Source: Anaerocolumna cellulosilytica | GTDB taxonomy: Bacteria; Bacillota; Clostridia; Lachnospirales; Lachnospiraceae | NCBI RefSeq assembly: GCF_014218335.1 | Contig: NZ_AP023367.1 | Location: 3,287,501-3,351,500, forward strand | DNA: 64,000 nt | Direction of reading: 5' to 3' | In this document: positions 1 to 7,461 of the stretch, piece after piece | Layout of the letters: the number at the start of each line of letters is the position of its first letter | How positions within the stretch are numbered: the first letter of the stretch is position 1 | The notes under the pieces: model-generated | What the model was told of the DNA's origin: nothing | Databases searched by the model: none | The model's input: only the letters and a program-made list of their open reading frames with translations | Position numbers and translations under genes: made by a program

Positions 1-236
1 TGTGTATGAATCCAGCTTCCCTCCGGTATAGCATTTACTGCAAATCCAATAGGAAAACCATATTTTACAATTTGTTCCTGCTCCGCTACCGGCTTTAAGG
101 TAAATTTATGACCGGCAGGTATCGTTTCATTTAGAACTAGTTTCTTATCTTCTAGTTCCAGTACAGTACCTTCTTTTAGTTCCTGCAAAGCAACTGCAAC
201 ATTATCCGTTTTGTTTATTTTTAAATATTCCTGCAT
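1..236 (-). CDS. uxaA: Altronate dehydratase, N-terminal part (cut by window edge)
   Basis: The first 78 codons of a minus-strand gene are visible, starting MQEYLKINKTDNVAVALQEL and continuing into a small beta-rich SAF-type domain (LVLNETIPAGHKFTLKPV, GFPIGFAVNAIPEGSW). This matches the N-terminal domain of UxaA, which dehydrates D-altronate to 2-keto-3-deoxygluconate. A GAGG lies 5 bases before the ATG. The gene follows uxaB by about 70 bp on the same strand, so it is the second gene of a uxaBA operon. The catalytic C-terminal domain lies outside the window, so integrity cannot be judged. Confidence 0.85.
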   Translation of the reverse strand, partial: MQEYLKINKTDNVAVALQELKEGTVLELEDKKLVLNETIPAGHKFTLKPVAEQEQIVKYGFPIGFAVNAIPEGSWIHT

Positions 237-305
237 AAAGCCTCATTTCTGCTGAGAGGGTTGCCTTGGCTTACAGCAACCTCACTTCCGCTATTAAAAG
301 TCAGA

Positions 306-1769
306 TTATTCTGATAAGTTTTCCATAACTGTACGCATACCGGACTTTTCTACCGCTTCTACGTAACCTGTAAGCAGTTCGGTCAGACCCTGGTATACAG
401 TTAGGTCAGTTCCAAAAAATGCTTTGTTGCTTAATACTTTTGCTACTAATTCGCCTGCTGCCAGCTTGGAATTTTCTTTAAAGAACTCCAATACATGCTG
501 GTCATCCATGATTTTGTAAGTATCTTCTCCTCTTTGGCCGATTAATACTCCCTCTTCCATTACATTACTGCGGTAGAAAGAAATAAGCGCAGCAAGTGAA
601 AAACTTAAATGCACCGGAAGTTTTCCAAATTTATCGATATAACCAGTAAAACTTGGTAAACAACGTGACTTCCATTTAGATACTGAGTTTAGGGAAATAG
701 ATAATAATGCATGTTTAATATATGGATTTTCAAAACGTTCAATTACGGAATCAGCAAATGCTGTCAATTCTTCCTTTGGTAAGGTAAGAGTTGGAATGAT
801 TTCATCATAAATTGTTTTTGTCATGAAATCATTCACTGTTTTATCCTGCATGGACTCAAGTACGTAATCATTACCTGCAAGATAAGATGCTAATACGAAA
901 GATGTATGGGCTCCGTTTAAGATACGAACCTTTCTTTCACGATATGGTTTCTGATTATCTGTAAAGATTACGGGAAGTCCTGCTTTATCAAGAGGAAGTT
1001 CACCGGATATATCCTTATCGCTTTCAATTACCCATAGACCAAAAATTTCACCAGTAACCAATAGGGCATCTTCATATCCTAATTCTTTAAAGATAGTTTC
1101 TGCTTCATCTTTTGGATAACCAGTTACAATTCTGTCTACTAAGGTACTGCAAAAGATACAGGCATCTTCAATCCAGCTTTCAAAATCAGCACCTAATTTC
1201 CAAAGTTTTGCATACTGGTTGACACAATTTTTAAGGGAACCGCCATTATTTTCAATAAGTTCACAAGGAATCATTACTAGCCCTTTTTCCTTATCACCAT
1301 TAAAATGATTAAATCTTTCAAATAAAAACTTAGTTAATTTTCCAGGGAATGTCTTAGGAGGGTTTGCATTAAAATCATCATTCTCCTCAAATACAATACC
1401 TGCCTCTGTTGTATTAGAAACAACAAACCTTAAGTCAGGAGATTTTGCATATGCAGCGTATTTGTCATATTCTTCAATTGCTGCTACTGCATCAGATACA
1501 CTGGTTACAACTCTATTAATCTGTTTGATTTCACCATTTTCTTTTCCTCTTAATGAAACTGTATATTTACAGTCCTGTTTGTGGAACACATCCAGGTTTC
1601 CAAAAGAAATAGGCTTTACAAGTGCAATATTACCATTAAATAGACCTGCCTCATTAACCACATCAATCATGTAATCTACAAATGCCCTTAAGAAATTACC
1701 TTCACCAAATTGAAGTACTTTAACTGGTCTGTCTGTACCTTGAATTAATTTGTTTGATAACGTATCCAT
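306..1769 (-). CDS. uxaB: Tagaturonate reductase (altronate oxidoreductase)
   Basis: A 487-residue member of the long-chain mannitol dehydrogenase family that reduces tagaturonate to altronate with NADH in galacturonate breakdown. The N-terminus has the nucleotide-binding segment VLQFGEGNFLRAF (about residues 18-30); RKVRILNGAHTSF near residue 280 is the substrate-side motif of UxaB/MtlD enzymes. Length matches family members (about 480). AGGAGG lies just before the ATG. It is transcribed with uxaA from the promoter at 1987-2015 behind a leader of about 200 nt that carries a 20-bp inverted repeat. UxaC, across the divergent promoter, supplies its substrate. Confidence 0.92.
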   Translation of the reverse strand: MDTLSNKLIQGTDRPVKVLQFGEGNFLRAFVDYMIDVVNEAGLFNGNIALVKPISFGNLDVFHKQDCKYTVSLRGKENGEIKQINRVVTSVSDAVAAIEEYDKYAAYAKSPDLRFVVSNTTEAGIVFEENDDFNANPPKTFPGKLTKFLFERFNHFNGDKEKGLVMIPCELIENNGGSLKNCVNQYAKLWKLGADFESWIEDACIFCSTLVDRIVTGYPKDEAETIFKELGYEDALLVTGEIFGLWVIESDKDISGELPLDKAGLPVIFTDNQKPYRERKVRILNGAHTSFVLASYLAGNDYVLESMQDKTVNDFMTKTIYDEIIPTLTLPKEELTAFADSVIERFENPYIKHALLSISLNSVSKWKSRCLPSFTGYIDKFGKLPVHLSFSLAALISFYRSNVMEEGVLIGQRGEDTYKIMDDQHVLEFFKENSKLAAGELVAKVLSNKAFFGTDLTVYQGLTELLTGYVEAVEKSGMRTVMENLSE

Positions 1770-1843
1770 AAAATCCTCCTAATAAATTCATTATAATATT
1801 AATCACTAACCGGAAGAAACACATTACTTACGCGGAAGTTTGA

Positions 1844-1933
1844 TTCAGGTGTCAAAAGTCCATGTCTTGAAAATGAGGTATATTGGGTATATTCTCAGGT
1901 GATTTAGTTTTTTATGGACTTTTGACACCTGAA
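1844..1933 (-). repeat. 20-bp perfect inverted repeat in the uxaB leader
   Basis: The arms at 1844-1863 and 1914-1933 are perfect reverse complements (core GGTGTCAAAAGTCC), separated by 50 bp that themselves contain an imperfect TGAGGTATA/TATATTCTCA pair. The element lies between the predicted uxaBA transcription start (about 1980) and the uxaB start codon, so it would form a long hairpin in the leader mRNA. It has no following T-run, so it is not a standard terminator. It may be a dispersed palindromic repeat or a regulatory or mRNA-stability structure. Confidence 0.75.
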
Positions 1934-1969
1934 CCAAATTTGTGACCACCTTTTTCGTTTTTCCGTTTT

Positions 1970-1983
1970 TGTAAGCGTTTACA
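1970..1983 (-). promoter_or_regulatory. LacI-family operator (also fits CcpA cre) at the uxaBA promoter
   Basis: TGTAAGCGTTTACA is a near-perfect palindrome that fits both generic LacI-family operators and the cre consensus TGWAANCGNTNWCA. It sits immediately downstream of the uxaBA -10 box and overlaps the expected +1, a typical repressor position. The LacI-family gene next door is the obvious binding candidate; CcpA is the alternative. Confidence 0.75.
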
Positions 1984-1986
1984 TTT

Positions 1987-2015
1987 ATTTTACTAATATT
2001 TTCGTTTTGTGTCAA
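1987..2015 (-). promoter_or_regulatory. Promoter of uxaBA
   Basis: Read on the minus strand: TTGACA (2010-2015), 17 bp, TAAAAT (1987-1992). This is a near-consensus sigma-A promoter pointing at uxaB, with the operator at 1970-1983 directly after it. Confidence 0.75.
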
Positions 2016-2104
2016 TTGGTTTTCAATAATATTTTTATTATTTTTTCAAATAAGTCAAAATATACTTCTTAGAAAAATATTATATATAAAAGCAAAATCC
2101 TCTA

Positions 2105-2133
2105 TTGCCTTGTAACTTACCTTATAGTATAAT
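2105..2133 (+). promoter_or_regulatory. Promoter of the lacI-type regulator and uxaC
   Basis: TTGCCT (2105-2110), 17 bp, TATAAT (2128-2133) on the plus strand, about 65 bp before the regulator start codon. It is divergent from the uxaBA promoter. Confidence 0.7.
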
Positions 2134-2169
2134 AGAATAAGTCTTAAATTATTAAATAATTTTTTTAAG

Positions 2170-2183
2170 TGTAAGTACTTACA
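2170..2183 (+). promoter_or_regulatory. Palindromic operator before the LacI-family regulator
   Basis: TGTAAGTACTTACA is a perfect 14-bp palindrome sharing its outer bases TGTAAG..TTACA with the site at 1970-1983. It lies between the regulator's -10 and its start codon, suggesting autoregulation together with uxaBA. Confidence 0.65.
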
Positions 2184-2199
2184 GATTTAGGGGTGATTT

Positions 2200-3207
2200 A
2201 TGAATATATACGATGTATCAGAAAAAGCAGGTGTTTCTATTGCCACCGTCTCCCGTGTTATTAACGGGAATCCCAACGTAAGTGAAAAAACAAAGCAGAA
2301 AGTTCTAGACGTTATGGAAGAAATTGGATACACCCCCAATGTATTTGCCAGGGGGTTAGGGTTAAATACCATGAAAACGATTGGTATAATGTGTTCTGAC
2401 TCATCTGACCCATTCTTAGCTAACGCTGTGTATTACATTGAACGGGAACTTCGAAAAAATGGTTATGACTCTTTTTTATGCTGTACAGGCTATGAGTTAA
2501 AGAACAAACAGAATTATTTAAACCTTCTTTTGTCTAAGCGTGTGGATGCTGTCATCTTGGTAGGTTCCAGTTTTTTGGAGTTCAATAAAAAAGATAATGG
2601 TTATATTATCAATGCCGCAAAAGAAGTTCCGGTAATGATGATTAACGGTTATTTAAACAATCCCGGTATTTATTGCACGCTTTGTGATGATTACCAGTCT
2701 ACTTACGATGCTGCGGTTCATTTTATTTCTCAGGATAAGAAAGACATTCTATATCTCTATACTTCCAAGTCCTATAGCGGTATTCAGAAAATGAACGGCT
2801 ATAAAGCAGCTGTATCGGAGCATCTTGGCAAAGTTAATGAAGATTTAATCCAAATTTGTCCCGGTAATATGACCGCTTCCAAAGAACTTCTTCTGCTCTT
2901 GTCAAAAGGTGGTCTAAAATTTAGTGCAGTGATTGCTGCAGAAGATATTCTTGGTGTCGGAGCTATTAAGTATGCCAAGGAAGCAAAACTTACCATTCCG
3001 GATGAATTAAGTATAATTGGATATAATAATTCATTGCTGGCCACATGCTGTGACCCTGAGCTTACATCCATTGATAATCATGTTGAAACCCTGAGCATAT
3101 CTACTGTAAGTAACTTAATGAGGGTTTTAAATGGGGAAAATGTCCCTAATAAAATAACCATCTCTAATGATTTAATTATTAGAAACACTACTGACTTTAC
3201 AATTTAG
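2200..3207 (+). CDS. LacI-family transcriptional regulator of hexuronate genes
   Basis: 335 residues. The N-terminal helix-turn-helix is canonical (IYDVSEKAGVSIATVSRVI, residues 3-21, followed by the hinge region TPNVFARGLG), then a periplasmic-binding-like effector domain from about residue 60. An AGGGGTGATTT box precedes the ATG. It is 11 bp upstream of uxaC and divergent from uxaBA, with matching palindromes at both promoters. By position it corresponds to the ExuR/KdgR class of hexuronate repressors (established for Bacillus). The effector (a uronate or 2-keto-3-deoxygluconate) is inferred. Confidence 0.88.
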   Translation: MNIYDVSEKAGVSIATVSRVINGNPNVSEKTKQKVLDVMEEIGYTPNVFARGLGLNTMKTIGIMCSDSSDPFLANAVYYIERELRKNGYDSFLCCTGYELKNKQNYLNLLLSKRVDAVILVGSSFLEFNKKDNGYIINAAKEVPVMMINGYLNNPGIYCTLCDDYQSTYDAAVHFISQDKKDILYLYTSKSYSGIQKMNGYKAAVSEHLGKVNEDLIQICPGNMTASKELLLLLSKGGLKFSAVIAAEDILGVGAIKYAKEAKLTIPDELSIIGYNNSLLATCCDPELTSIDNHVETLSISTVSNLMRVLNGENVPNKITISNDLIIRNTTDFTI

Positions 3208-3218
3208 GAGGATGAATC

Positions 3219-4619
3219 ATGAAGAAATTTATGGGCAAGAACTTTTTACTTTCCACGGATACAGCTAAGACTCTGTATCATGACTACGCAGCTAAGATGC
3301 CGATTATCGATTATCATTGCCATATTAATCCAAAGGAAATTGCTGAAAACAGAACCTTCGAGAATATAACTCAAGTATGGCTTGGAGGAGATCACTACAA
3401 ATGGAGACAGATGCGCTCAAACGGTGTAGATGAAAAATACATTACAGGAGATGCACCTGACAGGGAAAAATTCCAGAAATGGGCTGAGACTTTACAAAAA
3501 GCTATCGGTAATCCATTGTATCACTGGAGTCATCTGGAATTACAGCGTTATTTCGGTTACTATGGTACACTTAATGCAGATACTGCTGAAGAAGTCTGGA
3601 ACCTTTGCAATGAAAAGTTAAAGACTTCTGCTTTAAGTGTTCGCAGCATTATCAAATCCTCCAATGTAGAAACCATCTGTACGACTGATGACCCTATCGA
3701 TTCTTTAGAATGGCACAGTAAGATTAAAGAAGACACTTCCTTCGATGTGAAAGTTCTTCCTGCTTTCCGTCCGGACAAGGCAATGAACATAGAAAAACCT
3801 GATTATCTTGAATATTTAGATAAATTATCAGGTGTAAGCGGCATTACCATAAATAGTTTTTCATCACTTTGCCAGGCGCTTAATAACCGTATTGCTTTCT
3901 TTGATTCCAAAGATTGTAAAGTATCTGATCATGCCTTAGAATACGTTATGTATCAATCTGCTACTACTGAAGAGATTGAAGCTATCTTTGCAAAGAGAAC
4001 CTCCGGTGCTTCCTTAAGCGAACAGGAATTGTTACAATTTAAAACTGCTTTCATGGTATATGTAGGCAAAAAATACCATGAGTATGGCTGGGTTATGCAG
4101 CTTCACTATGGAACAAAAAGAGATAATAACACACTTATGTTTAACAAGTTAGGTGCTGATACCGGTTATGACTGCATTAATACTTACAGCTCTTCTGCCC
4201 AGATGGCAAACTTTTTAAATGCCTTAAATACCACTGACCAACTTCCAAAGACAATCATTTATTCCTTAAATCCTAACGATAATGCTGCTATCGGTACAGT
4301 TCTTGGCTGTTTCCAGGATTCCAGTGTAGCCGGTAAGGTTCAGCAGGGTTCTGCTTGGTGGTTTAATGACCATAAGGTTGGTATGACTGACCAGATGACT
4401 TCTCTTGCCAACTTAGGACTATTAGCTAATTTTGTTGGTATGTTAACTGATTCCAGAAGCTTCTTATCTTATACAAGACATGAATATTTCAGAAGAATCC
4501 TTTGCGATTTAATTGGTAACTGGGTTGAAAACGGCGAATATCCGGATGACATAGCTTTCCTTGGTAATTTAGTACAGGATATTTCTTATAACAATACCAA
4601 GAAATACTTTAAATTTTAA
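3219..4619 (+). CDS. uxaC: Glucuronate/galacturonate isomerase
   Basis: 466 residues, the usual UxaC length. It belongs to the amidohydrolase superfamily with the metal-binding signature IIDYHCHINP (about residues 29-38) and the conserved segments QVWLGGDHYKWRQMR and FVGMLTDSRSFLSYTRHEYFRR. It converts D-glucuronate to fructuronate and D-galacturonate to tagaturonate, the first step before UxaB and UxaA. A strong GGAGGATGAATC site precedes the ATG. It is co-transcribed with the LacI-type regulator. Confidence 0.95.
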   Translation: MKKFMGKNFLLSTDTAKTLYHDYAAKMPIIDYHCHINPKEIAENRTFENITQVWLGGDHYKWRQMRSNGVDEKYITGDAPDREKFQKWAETLQKAIGNPLYHWSHLELQRYFGYYGTLNADTAEEVWNLCNEKLKTSALSVRSIIKSSNVETICTTDDPIDSLEWHSKIKEDTSFDVKVLPAFRPDKAMNIEKPDYLEYLDKLSGVSGITINSFSSLCQALNNRIAFFDSKDCKVSDHALEYVMYQSATTEEIEAIFAKRTSGASLSEQELLQFKTAFMVYVGKKYHEYGWVMQLHYGTKRDNNTLMFNKLGADTGYDCINTYSSSAQMANFLNALNTTDQLPKTIIYSLNPNDNAAIGTVLGCFQDSSVAGKVQQGSAWWFNDHKVGMTDQMTSLANLGLLANFVGMLTDSRSFLSYTRHEYFRRILCDLIGNWVENGEYPDDIAFLGNLVQDISYNNTKKYFKF

Positions 4620-4661
4620 TTAGCTGAATATTTATATATGTATTAAAAACCTTTTTATAAT

Positions 4662-4754
4662 CCGGATAACAGCTATACAAGTAATATCATGAAACCATTC
4701 ATAAGTACATGATGTACAAGCGCAGGCGGCTGTTATCCGGTATTCTTTTTCATT
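4662..4754 (+). terminator. Long inverted repeat after uxaC, probable terminator
   Basis: CCGGATAACAGC (4662-4673) pairs perfectly with GCTGTTATCCGG (4729-4740), followed by TATTCTTTTT. The 55-nt loop holds a smaller GTACAT-G-ATGTAC hairpin. It lies between the convergent uxaC and ferredoxin genes. The long loop is unusual for an intrinsic terminator. Confidence 0.55.
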
Positions 4755-4763
4755 CTAAAAGAA

Positions 4764-4952
4764 CTAGTCTAAATCTATTGCACTAGTTGGACAGCTATCT
4801 CTTGCATTTTCAGCATCCGAAAGCTGTTCCTCAGGAATATCTCCCTCAATCGCATGGGCATAACCATCCTCTCCCATACTATAAACCTCCGGACATAGAT
4901 TGGTACACAATTCGCAGGATATGCAAAGCTCTGGATCTACATTTGATTTCAC
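4764..4952 (-). CDS. Single-cluster [4Fe-4S] ferredoxin (Thermotoga type)
   Basis: 62 residues. It has CISCELCTNLCPE at residues 10-22 and a lone CPTSAID near the C-terminus, so the cluster ligands are expected to be C10, C13, C16 and C54. This is the layout of Thermotoga maritima ferredoxin rather than the 2[4Fe-4S] clostridial type. C20 is kept, but its usual disulfide partner (around residue 43) is absent. The protein is very acidic, as expected for an electron carrier. The start follows a GGAGGAACAG box. It is monocistronic; its redox partner cannot be told from context. Confidence 0.92.
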   Translation of the reverse strand: MKSNVDPELCISCELCTNLCPEVYSMGEDGYAHAIEGDIPEEQLSDAENARDSCPTSAIDLD

Positions 4953-5112
4953 GTCTGTTCCTCCTTTTTATACACTTTCCTATATTTTGATGCTCTTATC
5001 GCATCATCACAAGCTCACTCTGTCATGAACTTCTAGTTTACTCCTTTATTATTCGTTGAATTGGATATTCTATACATATATTCCAAAAAATTTTATATTT
5101 CGTAATTTATAG

Positions 5113-5141
5113 TTGTATTCCAACCGTGCCTATAGTATAAT
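5113..5141 (+). promoter_or_regulatory. Promoter of pyrBI
   Basis: TTGTAT (5113-5118), 17 bp, TATAAT (5136-5141). Transcription would begin near 5148, leaving a leader of about 33 nt. This rules out the upstream in-frame ATG at 5142 as the start and leaves no room for a PyrR-type attenuator. Confidence 0.7.
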
Positions 5142-5180
5142 ATGCAGTTGAATAATAACATGGTGTTTATGGAGGTGCTT

Positions 5181-6095
5181 ATGAAACATCTGATTAGTCC
5201 GTTGGACTTAACAGTTTCTGAATTGAAGGAAATCCTTGATTTAGCTGGTGAAATCATTCAAAATCCGAAAAAATATGCTACTGTGTGTCAGGGCAAAAAA
5301 TTAGCGACTTTATTTTATGAACCAAGTACAAGAACCAGATTAAGTTTTGAAGCTGCTATGCTGAATTTAGGCGGCAGTATTTTAGGTTTTTCTTCTGCTG
5401 ATTCATCTTCTGCATCAAAAGGCGAAAGCGTTGCCGATACCATTCGTGTCATTTCCAGTTACGCTGATATATGTGCTATGCGTCATCCAAAAGAAGGTGC
5501 TCCCTTAGTTGCTTCTTCTTATTCTTCCATTCCTGTAATCAATGCCGGTGACGGCGGTCACAATCATCCTACACAAACATTAACTGATTTATTAACCATT
5601 CAGACCTTAAAAGGCAAATTAAATAATCTGACTATTGGTTTTTGCGGAGATTTAAAATTTGGCCGAACTGTTCATTCCTTAATTAACGCATTAGTACGTT
5701 ATGAAAACATGAATTTTATGTTGATATCTCCGGAAGAATTAAAGATACCTGCTTATTTAAGAGAAGAAGTGTTGGACGCAAATAAGATTCCATATCAGGA
5801 AGTAAAGCTACTGGAACAAGTTATGCCAAGTCTTGATTTACTTTATATGACAAGAGTTCAAAGAGAACGCTTCTTTAACGAAGAAGATTATATCCGCTTA
5901 AAGGATTCCTTCATACTGGATGCCAAGAAAATGGAATTTGCCAAAGAGGACATGCTGGTACTCCACCCTCTGCCCCGTGTAAATGAAATCGCAACTGAGG
6001 TGGACTCCGACCCAAGAGCTGTGTATTTTAAACAAGCAGAGTATGGTGTATACGTTAGAATGGCATTGATTATGAAATTGCTGGAGGTGGCTTAA
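5181..6095 (+). CDS. pyrB: Aspartate carbamoyltransferase, catalytic subunit
   Basis: 304 residues from the ATG that follows GGAGGTGCTT; an in-frame ATG 39 bp upstream coincides with the -10 box. The carbamoyl-phosphate loop [13 protein letters not shown] and the HPLPR motif ([12 protein letters not shown]) are intact, as is the aspartate-side [10 protein letters not shown]. It condenses carbamoyl phosphate and aspartate in pyrimidine synthesis. Its stop overlaps the pyrI start (TAATG), so translation is coupled and the holoenzyme should be the PyrB-PyrI type. Confidence 0.96.
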   Translation: MKHLISPLDLTVSELKEILDLAGEIIQNPKKYATVCQGKKLATLFYEPSTRTRLSFEAAMLNLGGSILGFSSADSSSASKGESVADTIRVISSYADICAMRHPKEGAPLVASSYSSIPVINAGDGGHNHPTQTLTDLLTIQTLKGKLNNLTIGFCGDLKFGRTVHSLINALVRYENMNFMLISPEELKIPAYLREEVLDANKIPYQEVKLLEQVMPSLDLLYMTRVQRERFFNEEDYIRLKDSFILDAKKMEFAKEDMLVLHPLPRVNEIATEVDSDPRAVYFKQAEYGVYVRMALIMKLLEVA

Positions 6096-6520
6096 TGTTA
6101 AACATAGGCGGATTAAATCAAGGTATTGTCATTGACCATATTGAGGCTGGCGGAGCTATGAATATCTATTCTTATCTGAACCTTGAAAAATTAGATTGTA
6201 GTGTTGCTATTATTAAGAATGCCAAAAGTAACAAAATGGGTAAAAAAGACATTATAAAAATAGAAGGAACTTTGGATATTGAATTAGATATCCTTGGAGT
6301 TCTAGATAGAAATATTACTGTCAATATAATTGATGACGGCATGATTAAAGAAAAAAGGAACCTGAAACTTCCTGAAAAAGTAACTAATATTATAAAATGT
6401 AAAAATCCAAGATGCATAACTTCAATTGAACGGGATTTGCCCCATAGCTTTCGTCTGACTGACCGAGAAAAGGGTGTTTATCGCTGTATTTATTGCGAGC
6501 AGGCCTTTAAGCGAATTTAA
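6095..6520 (+). CDS. pyrI: Aspartate carbamoyltransferase, regulatory subunit
   Basis: 141 residues. It has an N-terminal nucleotide-binding domain and a C-terminal zinc domain with the four-cysteine pattern C-x4-C (CKNPRC) and C-x2-C (CIYC). PyrI binds ATP/CTP and gives allosteric control to PyrB. It overlaps pyrB by one base. The N-terminus begins LNIGGLNQGIVIDHIEAGGAM, where the conserved GIVIDHI segment is plain. Confidence 0.94.
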   Translation: MLNIGGLNQGIVIDHIEAGGAMNIYSYLNLEKLDCSVAIIKNAKSNKMGKKDIIKIEGTLDIELDILGVLDRNITVNIIDDGMIKEKRNLKLPEKVTNIIKCKNPRCITSIERDLPHSFRLTDREKGVYRCIYCEQAFKRI

Positions 6521-6595
6521 ATTACAGCTGAATACTGAATAATATAACGAATTTCTCATATTACAATTTTTTCATATTACAAACCTACTTAACAT

Positions 6596-6722
6596 ACTCC
6601 ATGACTTATGACAAATCAGTAAGAAATATTTATCTCTTACGACAGAAAATTTAAAGAAATGGCATATCTCTTTGAATAACCAACCTTTCTCACCTATACC
6701 ATACAGTCATGGAGTTTTTTAT
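6596..6722 (+). terminator. Long-loop terminator-like hairpin after pyrI
   Basis: ACTCCATGACT (6596-6606) is the exact complement of AGTCATGGAGT (6705-6715), which is followed by a T6 run. The stem closes a loop of about 98 nt, so it is a terminator only if the intervening RNA is compact. It lies between the convergent pyrI and superoxide dismutase genes. Confidence 0.45.
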
Positions 6723-6736
6723 TATATCCTCATTTT

Positions 6737-7324
6737 CTATTGCAAAATCTGCATTCTATCCTTTACAACCTGCCAGTCTATATTATCCATAAAACGCTCT
6801 ATGTACTCCACCTTATTGTCAGCGTATTGTAGAAAATAAGCGTGCTCATACATATCAAGCACCAACAAGGGTATGGACATGGCTATATTCCCATAATCAT
6901 GTGCATCCAGACTAATGTTACGAAACCGGTCTGAGCGGGGGTCATAACAAAGTACCACCCAACCTCGACTTGCTTTTGCTGTGGCGACAAAATGCTCCTG
7001 CCATTCTTCAAAACTTCCATAATCCTTGGACAGAAGCTGTCTGATATCTGCGTCCGGCGTGTTATTGGGCGACCCAATATTTTCAAAATAAAATTCATGA
7101 AGAATCACACCGTCAAGTGCATAGGTTTCTCCCCTCTTGATTCCTCTGAATTTGCTGTAGGTTGCATTAGCCTCCTTAAGTCCGGGATTATTCATAAGCA
7201 AAGCATCAATTTCATTCATTTTATTAATATAGCCCTCATATAATCTCATATGTACATCGAATTGCTCTCGGTTAATAACCGTAACATCATCTGTATATTC
7301 AAAGTCTAACTTTTCAAACTGCAT
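6737..7324 (-). CDS. Fe/Mn superoxide dismutase family protein
   Basis: 195 residues with the SOD fold landmarks: ILHEFYFENIG (second His ligand), RGWVVLCYD (the GSGW-like strand), LLVLDMYEHAYFLQY (Asp and His ligands) and a C-terminal NIDWQVV. The first ligand helix reads FDVHMRLYEGYINK. Here the His-to-Tyr spacing is one residue shorter than the H-x7-Y of standard enzymes, so the first metal ligand is shifted or lost. GGAGG lies 6 bases before the ATG and could be buried in a hairpin (7332-7374). Whether it is an active dismutase is uncertain. Confidence 0.82.
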   Translation of the reverse strand: MQFEKLDFEYTDDVTVINREQFDVHMRLYEGYINKMNEIDALLMNNPGLKEANATYSKFRGIKRGETYALDGVILHEFYFENIGSPNNTPDADIRQLLSKDYGSFEEWQEHFVATAKASRGWVVLCYDPRSDRFRNISLDAHDYGNIAMSIPLLVLDMYEHAYFLQYADNKVEYIERFMDNIDWQVVKDRMQILQ

Positions 7325-7331
7325 AAAAAAC

Positions 7332-7374
7332 CTCCAACCTTTAAACTATACTTAAGTATACGCAAGAGTTGGAG
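7332..7374 (-). promoter_or_regulatory. Hairpin that could mask the SOD ribosome binding site
   Basis: In the minus-strand mRNA, CTCCAAC (from 7374-7368) can pair with GTTGGAG (7338-7332), which overlaps the GGAGG ribosome binding site. A perfect palindrome TATACTTAAGTATA (7347-7360) forms an inner stem. The second arm runs straight into GTTTTTTATG, so it also resembles a weak intrinsic terminator. If the promoter -10 is the TATACT inside the palindrome, the first arm would not be transcribed. Confidence 0.45.
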
Positions 7375-7407
7375 ATTTACTACAAGGTTTCACTTCTTAT
7401 ATCCCAT

Positions 7408-7440
7408 AAGTGTAAATTCAGTTAATATAAATTTACACTT
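7408..7440. repeat. 11-bp inverted repeat between fhs and the SOD gene
   Basis: AAGTGTAAATT (7408-7418) and AATTTACACTT (7430-7440) are perfect complements around an 11-nt loop. It lies just after the fhs stop codon and before the SOD promoter. There is no good T-run on the fhs strand; it could act as a 3'-end stabiliser or a weak terminator. Confidence 0.5.
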
Positions 7441-7461
7441 CCTCTATAATTTCAATACATG

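Noticed and set aside
5113-5180. PyrR or translational attenuator before pyrB
   Set aside because: The leader is only about 33 nt from the predicted start and contains no hairpin.
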